Assembly: GCF_016458275.1 (NCBI RefSeq)
Contig: NZ_JAEMHM010000005.1
Span: 248,001-312,000 of the forward strand
Length of the DNA: 64,000 bases
Source: Geomesophilobacter sediminis
GTDB lineage: Bacteria > Desulfobacterota > Desulfuromonadia > Geobacterales > Geobacteraceae
Reading direction: 5' to 3'
A program made the translations under genes and the position numbers. The first letter of the stretch is position 1; each line of letters begins with the position of its first letter. Positions 49,760 through 60,098 of the stretch are shown here, one piece after another. Under the pieces are notes generated by a model that was not told the DNA's origin, ran no database searches, and saw only the letters and a program-made list of their open reading frames with translations.

Positions 49760-52700
49760 ATGAAAAAAATCGGATTACCCAAGAAGCAAGGGATGTACGA
49801 TCCCCAGTTCGAGCATGACGCCTGCGGCGTCGGCTTCGTCACCAACATCAAGGGAAAGAAGTCCCACGAGATCGTTCGGCAGGCCATCACCGTCCTGGCC
49901 AACCTTGATCACCGTGGCGCGGTCGGCAGCGAGCACAACACCGGCGACGGCGCCGGGATCCTGATCCAGATGCCCGACGCCTTCTTCCGCAAGGTCTGCC
50001 CGGCCGCCGGCATCGAACTTCCCGCACCGGGAGAGTACGGCGTCGCCATGCTCTTCACCTCGCCCGACCCCACCGAACGGAGCGCCGCGAAGCACGTCTT
50101 CCAGCGCATCATCACCGAAGAAGGTGTGGAAGTCTTGGGCTGGCGTGAAGTCCCGACCGACAACTCCCTGCTGGGCGATACCGCCAAGGCCGGCGAGCCG
50201 CTGATCCGGCAGATCTTCTTCAAGCGCCCGGCATCGTGCGCCGACGAGGACGCGTTCAACCGCAAGCTCTACATCGTCAACCAGCGCGCCATCCACGAGA
50301 TCCGCGACGAGGGGGTCGATCCGCTCTGGTACACCGCCAGCATGTCGACCCGCACCATCGTCTACAAAGGGATGCTGATGCCGGCCCAGCTGGACCAGTA
50401 CTATCCCGACCTGTGCGACGACGCGATGGAGACCGCCATTGCCGTGGTCCATTCCCGGTTCTCCACCAACACCTTCCCGAGCTGGGACCGCGCCCACCCC
50501 TATCATTTCCTCGCCCACAACGGCGAGATCAACACCCTGCGCGGCAACGTGAACTGGATGCATGCGCGCCAGTCCATGTTCTCCAGCGAACTCTTCGGCG
50601 ACGACATCAAGAAGCTCTTGCCGGTGATCGACGCCAACGGTTCCGACTCGGCGATGTTCGACAACTGCCTGGAACTCCTGGTGCAGTCCGGCCGCACCCT
50701 CCCCCACGCCATCATGATGATGGTGCCGGAGCCGTGGGAAAACCACGAGTCGATGAGCAAGGAGAAGCGCGCCTTCTACGAGTACCACGCCTGCCTGATG
50801 GAGCCGTGGGACGGCCCGGCCGCCCTCACCTTCACCGACGGCCGGATCATCGGCGCCGTGCTCGACCGTAACGGTCTGCGCCCCTGCCGCTACTACCTGA
50901 CCGACGACGACCTGGTCATCATGGCGTCCGAGGCCGGGGTGCTCCAGGTCCCGCCCGAGAAGGTCATCAAGAAAGGTCGCCTCCAGCCGGGCAAGATGTT
51001 CCTGGTCGACACCGAGCAAGGACGCATCATCCCCGACGAGGAGATCAAGGACGAGCTTGCCTCCGCCAAGCCCTACGGCGACTGGGTGAAGGTGAACCAC
51101 CTGAACCTGGAGGATCTCCCCAAGGCCGCCTCCGCGCAGCCGGCCGAGCCCTCTTCCCTGTTCCAGCGCCAGAAGGCCTTCGGCTACACCTTCGAGGACC
51201 AGGAAACCATCGTCGGCCCGATGGCCACCGACGGCATCCAGCCGCTCGGCTCCATGGGTACCGACACGCCGCTCGCGGTCCTCTCCGAGAAGCCGCAGCT
51301 CCTCTACAACTACTTCAAGCAGCTCTTCGCCCAGGTGACCAACCCGCCGATCGACCCGATCCGCGAGGAGATCATCACGGCGACCTCGGTCCGGATCGGC
51401 TCCGAGTCGAACCTGTTGAAGCCGACCGCGACCAGCGCCCGCGTCATCCACGTGGAGCAGCCGATCCTCTCCAACGAGGAACTGGCCAAACTGCGCGAGC
51501 TGAACCAGCCCGGCTTCAAGACCGACACCCTGTCGCTGCTCTTCAAGGCCACCGACGGCGCCCAGGGGATGGAAAAGGCGCTCGAGAGCCTGTTTGCCTC
51601 CGCGATCCGGCTGGTCGAGTCCGGGACCACGGTCCTGATCCTCTCCGACCGCGGCGTCAACGAGGAGTACGCCGCGCTGCCGGCCCTTCTGGCCGTGGCC
51701 GGCCTGCACCACCACCTGATCCGCACCGCGGCCCGCACCCACGTCTCCCTGGTCCTCGAGTCCGGCGAGCCGCGCGAGGTGCACCACTTCGCGGTCCTTC
51801 TGGGCTACGGCGTCACCGCCATCAACCCCTACCTGGCCTTCGAGACCATCGACGGCATGATCCAGGAGGGGATGCTCCCGGGGCTGGAATACAAGAAAGG
51901 GGTCAAGAACTTCGTCAAGGCGTCCATCAAGGGGATCGTCAAGACCATGGCCAAGATGGGTATCTCCACCATCCAGAGCTACCGCGGCGCCCAGATCTGC
52001 GAGGCGGTGGGCCTGCACCAGTCGGTCATCGACAAGTACTTCACCTGGACCCCGTCCCGCATCGGCGGCATCGACCTGAACGGGATCGCCGACGAGCTCC
52101 TGGTCCGGCACAGAAAGGCGTACCCGCACCGGGTGCCGGTGGATCCGACCCTGGATCCGGGGGGCCAGTACCAGTGGCGCAAGGAAGGTGAGGAGCACCT
52201 CTTCAACCCGCTCACCATCACCGCGCTGCAGAAGGCGACCCGCACCAACGACTACCAGGAGTTCAAGGTCTTCTCCAAGCTGATCGACGAGCAGAACGAG
52301 CGCCTCTACACCCTGCGCGGCCTTTTGGACTTCAACACCGAGATCCGCGTGCCGGTGCCGATCGAAGAGGTCGAGCCGGTCGAAGAGATCATGAAGCGCT
52401 TCAAGACCGGCGCCATGTCCTACGGCTCGATCAGCCAGGAGGCCCACGAGGCGCTGGCGATCGCGATGAACCGTATCGGCGGCCGCTCCAACACCGGCGA
52501 AGGTGGCGAGGATCCCGAGCGCTTTACCTGGACTAACGAAAAGGGCGATTCCAAGAACAGCGCCATCAAGCAGGTCGCTTCCGGCCGCTTCGGCGTCACC
52601 GCGAACTACCTGACCAACGCCAGCGAGCTGCAGATCAAGATGGCGCAGGGGGCCAAGCCGGGCGAAGGTGGCGAGCTTCCCGGCCACAAGGTCTACCCGT

Positions 52701-54340
52701 GGGTCGCCAAGACCCGGCACACCACCCCGGGGGTCGGGCTGGTGTCGCCCCCGCCGCACCACGACATCTACTCCATCGAAGACCTGGCGGAGCTGATCCA
52801 CGACCTGAAGAACGCCAACCGCCGCGCCCGGATCAGCGTCAAGCTGGTCTCCGAGGTCGGGGTCGGCACCATCGCGGCCGGCGTCGCCAAGGCTCATGCC
52901 GACGTGGTGCTCATCTCCGGCTACGACGGCGGCACCGGCGCTTCCCCGCTCTCCTCGATCAAGCACGCCGGTCTCCCCTGGGAGCTGGGTCTCGCGGAAA
53001 CGCACCAGACCCTGGTGCTCAACAACCTGCGCAGCCGGATCATCGTCGAGGTGGACGGCCAGCTCAAAACCGGCCGTGACGTCGCCATCGCCGCCCTGCT
53101 GGGCGCCGAGGAGTTCGGCTTCGCCACCGCGCCGCTGGTCACCTTGGGCTGCGTCATGATGCGCGTCTGCCACTCCAACACCTGCCCGGCCGGCGTCGCC
53201 ACCCAGGATCCGGTCCTTAGAGCCAAGTTCTCCGGCAAGCCGGAGTACGTGGTCAACTACATGCGCTTCATCGCCCAGGAAGTCCGCGAGATCATGGCCG
53301 AGCTCGGTTTCCGGACCTTCAACGAGATGGTCGGCCGCGCCAACCGCCTGGAGCCCAAGCGGGCCGTCGCCCACTGGAAGGCCCAGGGGCTCGACTTCTC
53401 CAACGTCCTGTACCAGCCGGAGATGGGGATCAAGGGTAGCCGCTACTGCACCGAGTCCCAGGACCACGGCCTCGACAAATGCCTCGACATGACCCGGCTC
53501 CTGGAGATCTGCAAGCCGGCCATCGAGAAGGGGGAGAAGGTCACCGCGGAGCTTCCGATCACCAACATCGACCGCGTGGTCGGCACCATCGTCGGCAACG
53601 AAGTCACCCGCACCTTCGGGGCGGAAGGGCTTCCCGAGGACACCATCCGGCTCAAGTTCCACGGCTCGGCCGGCCAGAGCTTCGGCGCCTTCGTCCCGAA
53701 AGGGATGACCCTGGAGCTTTCCGGTGACGCCAACGACTACGTCGGCAAAGGCCTTTCCGGCGGCACCATCGTCGTCTATCCCCCGGCCGGCTCCAAGTTC
53801 AAGGCCGAGGAGAACATCATCGCCGGCAACGTCGCCTTCTACGGCGCCACCTCCGGCAACGCTTACATCAGCGGGATCGCCGGCGAACGCTTCTGCGTCC
53901 GCAACTCCGGGGTCAACGCCGTTGTCGAAGGGGTCGGCGATCATGGCTGCGAGTACATGACCGGCGGCACCGTGGTGATCCTCGGCGAGACCGGCCGCAA
54001 CTTCGCCGCCGGCATGAGCGGCGGCGTCGCCTACGTCCTGGATGACCAGCACGAGTTCCGAAACCGCTGCAACATCCAGATGGTGGAGCTGGAGCAGCTC
54101 ACCGAGAAGGACCTGGCGACCGTGAAGGCGATGATCGAAAGCCACGCCGAAATGACCGGCAGCGCCCGGGCCATCACCATCCTGAACGACTGGCGGACCT
54201 ATGCCCGTCAGTTCGTCAAGGTCATGCCGACGGACTACAAGCGGGTGCTGCAGGCCATCGAACGTGCCGAAGCCGCCGGTTTGAGCGGCGACGACGCACT
54301 GGCGGCGGCCTTCGAAGAAAACGCCCAGGCCGGACACTAG
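49760..54340 (+). CDS. gltB: glutamate synthase large subunit, 1526 aa
   Basis: The alpha subunit makes two glutamates from glutamine and 2-oxoglutarate with electrons from the beta subunit. The glutaminase nucleophile is the Cys in [14 protein letters not shown] (residue 22, freed by removing the first 21 residues). The synthase domain carries the FMN and 3Fe-4S sites: [22 protein letters not shown] gives the three Cys. The Gly-rich C-terminal beta-helix runs from about residue 1250. Length fits the bacterial type. AAAGGT lies seven bases before the ATG. It leads the gltBD operon under a sigma-54-type promoter. Confidence 0.97.
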   Translation: MKKIGLPKKQGMYDPQFEHDACGVGFVTNIKGKKSHEIVRQAITVLANLDHRGAVGSEHNTGDGAGILIQMPDAFFRKVCPAAGIELPAPGEYGVAMLFTSPDPTERSAAKHVFQRIITEEGVEVLGWREVPTDNSLLGDTAKAGEPLIRQIFFKRPASCADEDAFNRKLYIVNQRAIHEIRDEGVDPLWYTASMSTRTIVYKGMLMPAQLDQYYPDLCDDAMETAIAVVHSRFSTNTFPSWDRAHPYHFLAHNGEINTLRGNVNWMHARQSMFSSELFGDDIKKLLPVIDANGSDSAMFDNCLELLVQSGRTLPHAIMMMVPEPWENHESMSKEKRAFYEYHACLMEPWDGPAALTFTDGRIIGAVLDRNGLRPCRYYLTDDDLVIMASEAGVLQVPPEKVIKKGRLQPGKMFLVDTEQGRIIPDEEIKDELASAKPYGDWVKVNHLNLEDLPKAASAQPAEPSSLFQRQKAFGYTFEDQETIVGPMATDGIQPLGSMGTDTPLAVLSEKPQLLYNYFKQLFAQVTNPPIDPIREEIITATSVRIGSESNLLKPTATSARVIHVEQPILSNEELAKLRELNQPGFKTDTLSLLFKATDGAQGMEKALESLFASAIRLVESGTTVLILSDRGVNEEYAALPALLAVAGLHHHLIRTAARTHVSLVLESGEPREVHHFAVLLGYGVTAINPYLAFETIDGMIQEGMLPGLEYKKGVKNFVKASIKGIVKTMAKMGISTIQSYRGAQICEAVGLHQSVIDKYFTWTPSRIGGIDLNGIADELLVRHRKAYPHRVPVDPTLDPGGQYQWRKEGEEHLFNPLTITALQKATRTNDYQEFKVFSKLIDEQNERLYTLRGLLDFNTEIRVPVPIEEVEPVEEIMKRFKTGAMSYGSISQEAHEALAIAMNRIGGRSNTGEGGEDPERFTWTNEKGDSKNSAIKQVASGRFGVTANYLTNASELQIKMAQGAKPGEGGELPGHKVYPWVAKTRHTTPGVGLVSPPPHHDIYSIEDLAELIHDLKNANRRARISVKLVSEVGVGTIAAGVAKAHADVVLISGYDGGTGASPLSSIKHAGLPWELGLAETHQTLVLNNLRSRIIVEVDGQLKTGRDVAIAALLGAEEFGFATAPLVTLGCVMMRVCHSNTCPAGVATQDPVLRAKFSGKPEYVVNYMRFIAQEVREIMAELGFRTFNEMVGRANRLEPKRAVAHWKAQGLDFSNVLYQPEMGIKGSRYCTESQDHGLDKCLDMTRLLEICKPAIEKGEKVTAELPITNIDRVVGTIVGNEVTRTFGAEGLPEDTIRLKFHGSAGQSFGAFVPKGMTLELSGDANDYVGKGLSGGTIVVYPPAGSKFKAEENIIAGNVAFYGATSGNAYISGIAGERFCVRNSGVNAVVEGVGDHGCEYMTGGTVVILGETGRNFAAGMSGGVAYVLDDQHEFRNRCNIQMVELEQLTEKDLATVKAMIESHAEMTGSARAITILNDWRTYARQFVKVMPTDYKRVLQAIERAEAAGLSGDDALAAAFEENAQAGH

Positions 54341-54348
54341 AAGATGGA

Positions 54349-54381
54349 AGGGGACTGGCACCGAAAGGTGCCTGTCCCCCT
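54349..54381 (+). promoter_or_regulatory. intercistronic hairpin in gltBD
   Basis: AGGGGACTGGCACC pairs with GGTGCCTGTCCCCCT around GAAA, with no T run; a likely processing or mRNA-stability hairpin rather than a terminator. Confidence 0.6.
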
Positions 54382-54439
54382 CTGACGTTCCCTGCATACA
54401 CTTTCATCGAGAAGCGATTTCTTGGAATAGGATAGGACT

Positions 54440-55921
54440 ATGGGAAAACCAACCGGATTCATGGAATACCTTCGGGAACTCCCCGCCGACCGCGAGCCGC
54501 TGGAGCGCCTGAAGGACTGGAACGAGTTCCACCTGCACCTGCCGGAGGAGAAGCTCCGCACCCAGGGCGCCCGTTGTATGGACTGCGGCATCCCGTTTTG
54601 CCACACCGGCATGCTGGTCTCCGGCATGGCCTGCGGCTGCCCGATCAACAACCTGATCCCCGAGTTCAACGACCTGGTTTACCGCGGGCTCTGGAAACAG
54701 GCTGCGGCCCGTCTGCTCAGGACCAACAACTTCCCGGAGTTCACCGGGCGGGTCTGCCCCGCTCCGTGCGAAGGGTCGTGCACCTTGGGAGCCACCGAGC
54801 CTGCGGTCACCATCAAGAACATCGAGGTGAGCATCATCGACCGCGCCTGGCAGGAGGGGTGGATCGCTCCCAACCCGCCCCAGGTCCGCACCGGCAAGAA
54901 GGTTGCCGTGGTCGGCTCCGGCCCCGCCGGTCTGTCGGCGGCAGCCCAGCTCAACAAGGCCGGGCACCAGGTGACCGTGTTCGAGCGTGCCGACCTTCCC
55001 GGCGGCCTGCTCATGTACGGCATCCCGAACATGAAGCTCGACAAGAAGGACGTGGTGCTGCGCCGCATCAAGCTGATGGAGGAGGAAGGGATCACCTTCG
55101 TCTGCAACACCGCCATCGGCGGCGCCGAGTATCCGGTGGAGAAGCTGCGCGGCGAGTTTGACGCGGTGGTTCTGGCCACCGGCGCCACCCTCCCCCGCGA
55201 CCTCCCCATCGAAGGACGTCCCCTCAAGGGGATCCACTTCGCCATGGACTTTTTGACCGCCAACACCAAGGCGATCCTCAAAAAGGGGAAAGACGTCATC
55301 TCCGCCAAAGGCAAGGACGTCATCATCATCGGCGGCGGCGACACCGGCACCGACTGCGTCGGCACCTCGCTGCGCCACGGCTGCAACTCGGTCACCCAGC
55401 TCGAGATCATGCCCCGCTTCCCCGAGACCCGCGCCCAGGACAACCCGTGGCCGGAGTGGCCCAAGACCCACAAGGTCGACTACGGCCAGGAAGAAGCGGC
55501 CGCCAAGTACGGCGACGACCCGCGCGTCTTCTTGACCACCGCGACCAAGTTCGAAGGCGACGCCGACGGCAACGTGAAGGCGGTGCACACGGTCCAGGTG
55601 AAGTGGGAAAAGAATGACAAAGGGCAGTTCGTGCCGACCCACGTGCCGGGCACCGAAAAGGTCCTCCCGGCGAGCCTGGTGCTTCTGGCGATGGGCTTTT
55701 GGGGACCCGAGCAGGAACTTCCCGAGGCCCTCGGGGTGGAAAAGGACGGCCGGAGCAACATCAAGGCAGACTACGGCAACTACGCCACCAGCATCCCCGG
55801 CGTCTTCGCCGCCGGCGACTGCCGGCGCGGCCAGAGCCTCGTCGTGTGGGCCTTCAACGAAGGGCGCGGCGCGGCCCGCGAATGCGACCGCTACCTGATG
55901 GGCGAGACCGAACTCCCCTGA
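54440..55921 (+). CDS. gltD: glutamate synthase small subunit, 493 aa
   Basis: The beta subunit takes electrons from NAD(P)H to FAD and two 4Fe-4S clusters and passes them to GltB. N-terminal Fe-S Cys: CMDCGIPFC (with the later Cys in CGCPINN) and [12 protein letters not shown] motif [17 protein letters not shown] and the NAD(P)H motif [16 protein letters not shown] follow, then the C-terminal FAD segment [19 protein letters not shown]. It starts 99 bases after gltB; the ATG has GGATAGGA upstream. A strong terminator closes the operon. Confidence 0.95.
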   Translation: MGKPTGFMEYLRELPADREPLERLKDWNEFHLHLPEEKLRTQGARCMDCGIPFCHTGMLVSGMACGCPINNLIPEFNDLVYRGLWKQAAARLLRTNNFPEFTGRVCPAPCEGSCTLGATEPAVTIKNIEVSIIDRAWQEGWIAPNPPQVRTGKKVAVVGSGPAGLSAAAQLNKAGHQVTVFERADLPGGLLMYGIPNMKLDKKDVVLRRIKLMEEEGITFVCNTAIGGAEYPVEKLRGEFDAVVLATGATLPRDLPIEGRPLKGIHFAMDFLTANTKAILKKGKDVISAKGKDVIIIGGGDTGTDCVGTSLRHGCNSVTQLEIMPRFPETRAQDNPWPEWPKTHKVDYGQEEAAAKYGDDPRVFLTTATKFEGDADGNVKAVHTVQVKWEKNDKGQFVPTHVPGTEKVLPASLVLLAMGFWGPEQELPEALGVEKDGRSNIKADYGNYATSIPGVFAAGDCRRGQSLVVWAFNEGRGAARECDRYLMGETELP

Positions 55922-55937
55922 TAGAGACGCAGTAATG

Positions 55938-55975
55938 AAAAAAAAGGCACCCGGTGAAAACCGGGTGCCTTTTTT
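55938..55975 (+). terminator. terminator after gltD
   Basis: AAAAAGGCACCCGGT pairs with ACCGGGTGCCTTTTTT across GAAA. Confidence 0.92.
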
Positions 55976-56237
55976 CGTTGCAGTGGCACGCCCCTGTCGC
56001 GCCGTCCCAAAAGCAAAGGTAGGTCGCGTTATTCTCGTTCCCAAGGTCCACCCTGGGAACGCAAAGGCTTTCGAAGCTCCAGTTTCGTTATCCAAGGAAA
56101 CGGGCTCAGCCATGATCGGCTGGGCCCTCTTCTTTCCGGCACCGAGGTCACATTAGAACCTATACGGTTGTTTTTATTCCTGTTTTTACCCTAGAATAGC
56201 AACCTGCAGCATAAACGAGCCCATCACAGAGGTACGG
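55976..56237. other. intergenic region with a third GTTCCCAAGG palindrome
   Basis: CGTTCCCAAGGTCCACCCTG and its completion (56036-56061) match those at 22919 and 24564. A possible promoter TTGTTT-N18-TAGAAT (56168-56197) precedes the gene at 56238. No gene otherwise. Confidence 0.5.
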
Positions 56238-56921
56238 ATGAGAACAATCCTGGCGATACTAGCGCTTCTTTTTTTAACCGGTGTGGCCCACGCGGTGCCG
56301 ACGCCGCCGACCACGGCTTTCCAGGCGACGCTTTCCATATTCGACGGGGACAAACGATCGGTCTCCGAGAAGGTCCATGAGGTCCGCAACGCGGTGCTGA
56401 ATCCGGAAGGGAAGAGCCCGGCAGGCGCGCCCGCCCAAGAAGATGTCGAGGCGAGGGTCAAGGCCTTCAACCATGACTTCGGTTGGGCCATCACCCCCGC
56501 CGGCAACGGAGAGCTGCGCTTTCCCAGCGGCAACGTCTACTCCATGCGTAATTGGCAGTCGTTTTCGGCAAAGGGGTCGACACCCGATGGCGTAGTCATC
56601 ACCACGTACTTCGAAAAGCCTTCCGGGGAAATAAACTTTGACGACGGCAACGGACACTTCATCGTAATGCAGCTTTCCGACTCAGACGTTCAGGTTCTCG
56701 ATGCGAACCTCCCGTTGCCGACCGACTTTGCGCAACGTCTCTTTTTGTTGACCAAGGCTCAGGACAAAGACGCGATGTCGAAGCTCCTCACCGGTTACTT
56801 CCGGGCCGGTGCCAACCGGACCGACACCAACTTCTATGAAATGGCCGTTTACCTGCTGAAACTTCCCGCCCAGCGAAGCGACTTCGTGGAATGGCTCGGC
56901 ATGCCGACAGTCCAGCCTTGA
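56238..56921 (+). CDS. exported hypothetical protein, 227 aa
   Basis: A Sec signal (MRTILAILALLFLTGVAHA) is followed by a mature region of about 205 residues with a Pro-rich start (VPTPPTTAF) and mixed alpha/beta content. Notable segments: FGWAITPAGNGELRFPSGNV, VVITTYFEKPSGEINFDDG and YLLKLPAQRSDFVEWLGM. No named family. A ribosome site (AGAGG) is seven bases before the ATG. Confidence 0.7.
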   Translation: MRTILAILALLFLTGVAHAVPTPPTTAFQATLSIFDGDKRSVSEKVHEVRNAVLNPEGKSPAGAPAQEDVEARVKAFNHDFGWAITPAGNGELRFPSGNVYSMRNWQSFSAKGSTPDGVVITTYFEKPSGEINFDDGNGHFIVMQLSDSDVQVLDANLPLPTDFAQRLFLLTKAQDKDAMSKLLTGYFRAGANRTDTNFYEMAVYLLKLPAQRSDFVEWLGMPTVQP

Positions 56922-57020
56922 TCCCCCTCGGACAACCGGGGAACTTCAAAAAACCGCTGATTTAAGCCCGCCCGAGACTCGAGCTCCCACGATTCGGTGC
57001 TTCAGGCATCATCCCGAAAA

Positions 57021-57060
57021 GAAAAGGCACCCGGTCGTCGAACCGGGTGCCTCTTCTTTT
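57021..57060 (-). terminator. terminator after the 81-aa gene
   Basis: GAAAAGGCACCCGGT pairs with ACCGGGTGCCTCTTC; AAGGCACCCGG-type stem, minus-strand T run. Confidence 0.75.
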
Positions 57061-57079
57061 TTCCTGGAACAGATCTCCC

Positions 57080-57325
57080 TTACCAACCATACCGGCCCAG
57101 GGAAATCCAATTGCGAACCTTATTGTAAACCTCGGCCTTCTCGACCGGGTTGGCATCCTCTCGGACGTTCTCCATCCCTTCGGCCGTGGCGGTCTTATGG
57201 ATCTCGCAACCGGTGAAATTCCCGTCGCAGTACTTCTGAGCCAGAAGGCCGCTGGTCACCAATGACATAGCGGGCATCTTGGTATTGAGGAAAGGACAGG
57301 TCTCTGAGTAATTGCATTTTGCCAT
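57080..57325 (-). CDS. small Cys-rich protein, 81 aa
   Basis: Start at MAKCNYSETCPFLNTKM (GGAGGGGG six bases upstream). It has CNYSETC near the start and KYCDGNFTGCEIHK in the middle: four Cys with one His that could hold a zinc or Fe-S centre. The C-terminus (VRNWISLGRYGW) is aromatic. I do not recognise a named family. It is convergent with the exported protein at 56238. Confidence 0.65.
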   Translation of the reverse strand: MAKCNYSETCPFLNTKMPAMSLVTSGLLAQKYCDGNFTGCEIHKTATAEGMENVREDANPVEKAEVYNKVRNWISLGRYGW

Positions 57326-57468
57326 GACATCCCCCTCCATACCCCCGAAGCTTTCTTTTCATTGTATAGCTGCCGGGGTTTTAATCAATGCCAGTATCGA
57401 CCCTTCGCATCACGATCTTTTGTCAGCCGTTCAGACCGGGCCGTTTACCTGCTGGCAAAGTGACCGCA

Positions 57469-58650
57469 TCAGATCTTGTACTTGGCGAGTTGGTTCTCCA
57501 GGTTTTCCGATTTGGCGGAGAGATTGGATGCCACGACACCGACTTCGTCGACCACGAAGCCGTTTTGCTCGGACAGGGTCATCACCTGCTGCATCAGGTC
57601 GAACAACTCCTTGGTGCGGGTGGCAATGAAGGTCGTTTTGTTCACCAGGTCGGAAGATATCTGCAGCGAACCTTTAAGCCGGTCGTCGGTCTCACCGACA
57701 TCGGTGATGAGCCCGCGGGTATTCTCGGCAATCTCGCGCATCCGCGTCGCGCTCGACTCGTTGGCCGCACAAAGACGCTCCACCCCCTGAACCACAGCCT
57801 CGATCCCGGTATTGATCTGGGCCAGCGAATTCTGGGTTTTCGCCGCCAGCGCCCGGACTTCATCGGCGACGACGGCAAAACCGCGTCCGGCCTCCCCGGC
57901 CCGGGCGGCCTCGATGGAGGCGTTCAAAGCGAGCAGGTTCGTCTGATCGGCGATGTCGGAGATGATCTCCAGGACATTGCGGATATCGTAGGCTTTCTGG
58001 GAGACCTCCTTCGTCTGAACGTTCAGCGCAGCCTGGTTGTCGGATTCGGAAATGATGATGCGGCCAGCGCGGTTCAGGTCGTCGACGAACTTGGAAAGCG
58101 ATTCCCGGGTCTGCTCGATCGTCTCGGTGGTGGAGACCGACATTTCCTCGGTTATGTCGAGGTTCACCGTCACAGTCTGGGTAAGCTGGTGGCTCTGTTC
58201 GATCAATTCCGTCTGGCTGTGCACAGTTTGCGACAGCTTGCCGACGATGTCGGAAAGTTTCTGGCTGGCAGCAGACGCCTCGTGCGAGGCGGATGCCGAA
58301 TGGGTAACGCTGTCCCTGGTGGCAACACGCAACACCTCGAGCGCCTGGAGGATGTGGCTGATCTCGTTGTTGCGCAAAGCGATGATCGGCTTGGAGATGT
58401 CACCGTCGGCGAGGGTCCGGACCCAATTGAGCGTGCGCTCGATCGAGTTCTTGATGCCGACCATGTTGAGGAACCCGAAAACGAATCCGGCGATGATCGA
58501 GACGATCAGTACGCCGAACCGTATCAGGTAGCTGCTGCTTTGCCCGGCGTAGGAGGCCGCGATGATGCAAACGGAATAGCAGACGCAAAGCAGAAAAAGA
58601 CGCGACTTGATGGAGAGTCGGTAGTACTTGTCGACCAGGAAATCTATCAT
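57469..58650 (-). CDS. methyl-accepting chemotaxis protein 3, small, 393 aa
   Basis: Two membrane segments (LFLLCVCYSVCIIAASYAG and FGVLIVSIIAGFVFGFLN) with almost no periplasmic loop, then a HAMP-like region (ERTLNWVRTLADGDISKPI) and a signalling domain whose tip reads [22 protein letters not shown]. With hardly any outside sensor, it probably senses an intracellular or membrane signal. A sigma-28 promoter lies 141 bases upstream of the start, matching the flagellar-gene control seen for receptor 2. Confidence 0.88.
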   Translation of the reverse strand: MIDFLVDKYYRLSIKSRLFLLCVCYSVCIIAASYAGQSSSYLIRFGVLIVSIIAGFVFGFLNMVGIKNSIERTLNWVRTLADGDISKPIIALRNNEISHILQALEVLRVATRDSVTHSASASHEASAASQKLSDIVGKLSQTVHSQTELIEQSHQLTQTVTVNLDITEEMSVSTTETIEQTRESLSKFVDDLNRAGRIIISESDNQAALNVQTKEVSQKAYDIRNVLEIISDIADQTNLLALNASIEAARAGEAGRGFAVVADEVRALAAKTQNSLAQINTGIEAVVQGVERLCAANESSATRMREIAENTRGLITDVGETDDRLKGSLQISSDLVNKTTFIATRTKELFDLMQQVMTLSEQNGFVVDEVGVVASNLSAKSENLENQLAKYKI

Positions 58651-58790
58651 GGTGTGTTCCGAGGGATTTATCGATGGTGGAGCAGGCTCTTTGCCCGTTA
58701 CCGCGTGCCCTCTTTCCCTCCTTGGTGATTGGTAAAAGTTTCGCGGTCAGCGGACAAAGCGCGCCGGCGACACCACGTCAACATAGCTAT
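58651..58790. other. leader of chemoreceptor 3, no gene
   Basis: No gene; ends at the sigma-28 site. Confidence 0.4.
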
Positions 58791-58817
58791 CTATCGGCTA
58801 TAAAACGCATTACTTTA
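58791..58817 (-). promoter_or_regulatory. sigma-28 promoter for chemoreceptor 3
   Basis: Minus strand: TAAA (58817-58814), 15 bases, GCCGATAG (58798-58791); one base from the GCCGATAA consensus. Confidence 0.75.
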
Positions 58818-58875
58818 AAAAGATCTGGAAATGACACGACGGGCGCCGACGAAAACAGGAGGCGTTCGAGCGGGC

Positions 58876-58908
58876 AAAAAAAACCCTACCATCGCGTGAT
58901 GATAGGGC
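58876..58908 (-). terminator. terminator after the 58-aa gene
   Basis: Minus strand: CCCTATCATCACGCGATGG then TAGGGTTTTTTTTG: stem with eight T. Confidence 0.9.
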
Positions 58909-58951
58909 CATATCCACCAAAGTGGCCTTGCAGCCAGTAAAACTCAATGCG

Positions 58952-59128
58952 TTAAAGCTGTTCCTTGAGCCACCGGTAGGTTTTCGGCCACCGGATGACT
59001 TCTTCCATCGAAAGAATTTCCTCTTTGCTTACTCCCTGATTCAACGCCTTAACGATCGCCTCGTAGTCCGGATAGTTACCAGGAGGATTTTCCATCAGAA
59101 GTTGGCCAGCAATCTTTTCTCTGTCCAC
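58952..59128 (-). CDS. small hypothetical protein, 58 aa
   Basis: Found by direct reading, just under the usual length cut-off. GTG 59126-59128 has GGAGG five bases upstream and a strong terminator follows the TAA. The product MDREKIAGQLLMENPPG ... EEVIRWPKTYRWLKEQL is soluble and charged, with a Trp/Tyr-rich C-terminus. No family recognised. The 34-residue membrane protein starts 59 bases upstream on the same strand, so the two may be co-transcribed. Confidence 0.7.
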   Translation of the reverse strand: MDREKIAGQLLMENPPGNYPDYEAIVKALNQGVSKEEILSMEEVIRWPKTYRWLKEQL

Positions 59129-59187
59129 ACCAGATCCTCCCCTTGGGGCCGGAAAACTGCTAAAACCGCCTCGGCGCCACCCGGGGT

Positions 59188-59292
59188 TCAGGCCTTGTCT
59201 TTATCGGACTTGGCGCGGGACGATAAAAAGGAGAATTGAACCGCCACAACGACAACACTTACCAAACCAAAAGCCCACAGAATCGCACTCAT
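59188..59292 (-). CDS. very small membrane protein, 34 aa
   Basis: Found by direct reading. ATG 59290-59292 to TGA 59188. MSAILWAFGLVSVVVVAVQF is one membrane helix; the tail SFLSSRAKSDKDKA is basic and would face the cytoplasm. The ribosome site is weak. Its build resembles the 56-residue protein at 1288-1458. It lies directly ahead of the 58-codon gene, which supports it being real. Confidence 0.5.
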   Translation of the reverse strand: MSAILWAFGLVSVVVVAVQFSFLSSRAKSDKDKA

Positions 59293-59633
59293 ACACTGCC
59301 CTGCCTACTTATGAATTTGACGACGCGTGGCTCATTTCACCACAACAGCAGTCACTCTGCAATAGAAAATTTGCACATTTTTTGCACATTCCCCTCTCAT
59401 TTGATTGGTTTCACAAATTCATCGACCTCATACCGCGGCCGAGGCAAGACCTGCCGGAGCGCCAATCGTTGTGCGATCCGCCCAAGATGGCGGTAAGGGG
59501 CGCCGCAACACGGAACCTTTGCGAAGCCGCCTTATCCCCCGGATCTCACGCTTCCCCGGTGGAGGTTATATCCGGTACAATTGCCGAACCGATTCGCCCG
59601 TACAGCTGTCATCCTGGAAAGTGGGAGGGAGCC
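59293..59633. other. intergenic region, no gene
   Basis: 341 bases with two TTGCACATTT copies (about 59369-59391). No gene or clear promoter. Confidence 0.4.
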
Positions 59634-60026
59634 GTGCACGAACGTGACTACTATGGGTTTGACGACGAGGATCCTTGGGAATCAGTACGGCTGACCAGGG
59701 AGGCAATCCGGGCGCGGGCATCTCTGATCCTTTATACCGCGCTGATCAGTGCCCCCTTCGTGGCTCTGACCGCGATCGGCGCTTTCGCCAGCGGGTTGCA
59801 GCCTCACGAGGTGCTCGGCGTTTCCTGCTACAACGCGATGGTATCCAGCCTCCTATTCTTCGACACCCTGAGAAACGCCGCTCACGACTGCTTTGACAAG
59901 GCAGTAGCCGAAGGACTGGTGACCTGCAGCGCAGGGATCCCGGTTATCGATCCCGCGTTCCGGCATCGCCGACTGGCCCGACTGTCGTTTGCCGTCGGCG
60001 GGAGGACGGGGCGCAAACGCACTTGA
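59634..60026 (+). CDS. hypothetical membrane protein, 130 aa
   Basis: Start at GTG 59634-59636 (GGAGGG five bases upstream); the longer frame to 59382 is not supported. Two hydrophobic segments (ASLILYTALISAPFVALTAIG and NAMVSSLLFFDTLRNA) separated by SGLQPHEVLGVSC. The N-terminal 30 residues are acidic (HERDYYGFDDEDPWES), and the C-terminus is Arg-rich. No family recognised. Confidence 0.6.
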   Translation: MHERDYYGFDDEDPWESVRLTREAIRARASLILYTALISAPFVALTAIGAFASGLQPHEVLGVSCYNAMVSSLLFFDTLRNAAHDCFDKAVAEGLVTCSAGIPVIDPAFRHRRLARLSFAVGGRTGRKRT

Positions 60027-60098
60027 GCAGTTACTGCACCGGATCAAACAGGGATGCAGGGGATCAAGGGGATGAGCCCGGCAACAAAAGGAGATCCC

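Noticed and set aside
49775-54397. 1540-aa minus-strand open frame opposite gltB
   Set aside because: Antisense shadow of a full-length GltB; no motif or start signal.
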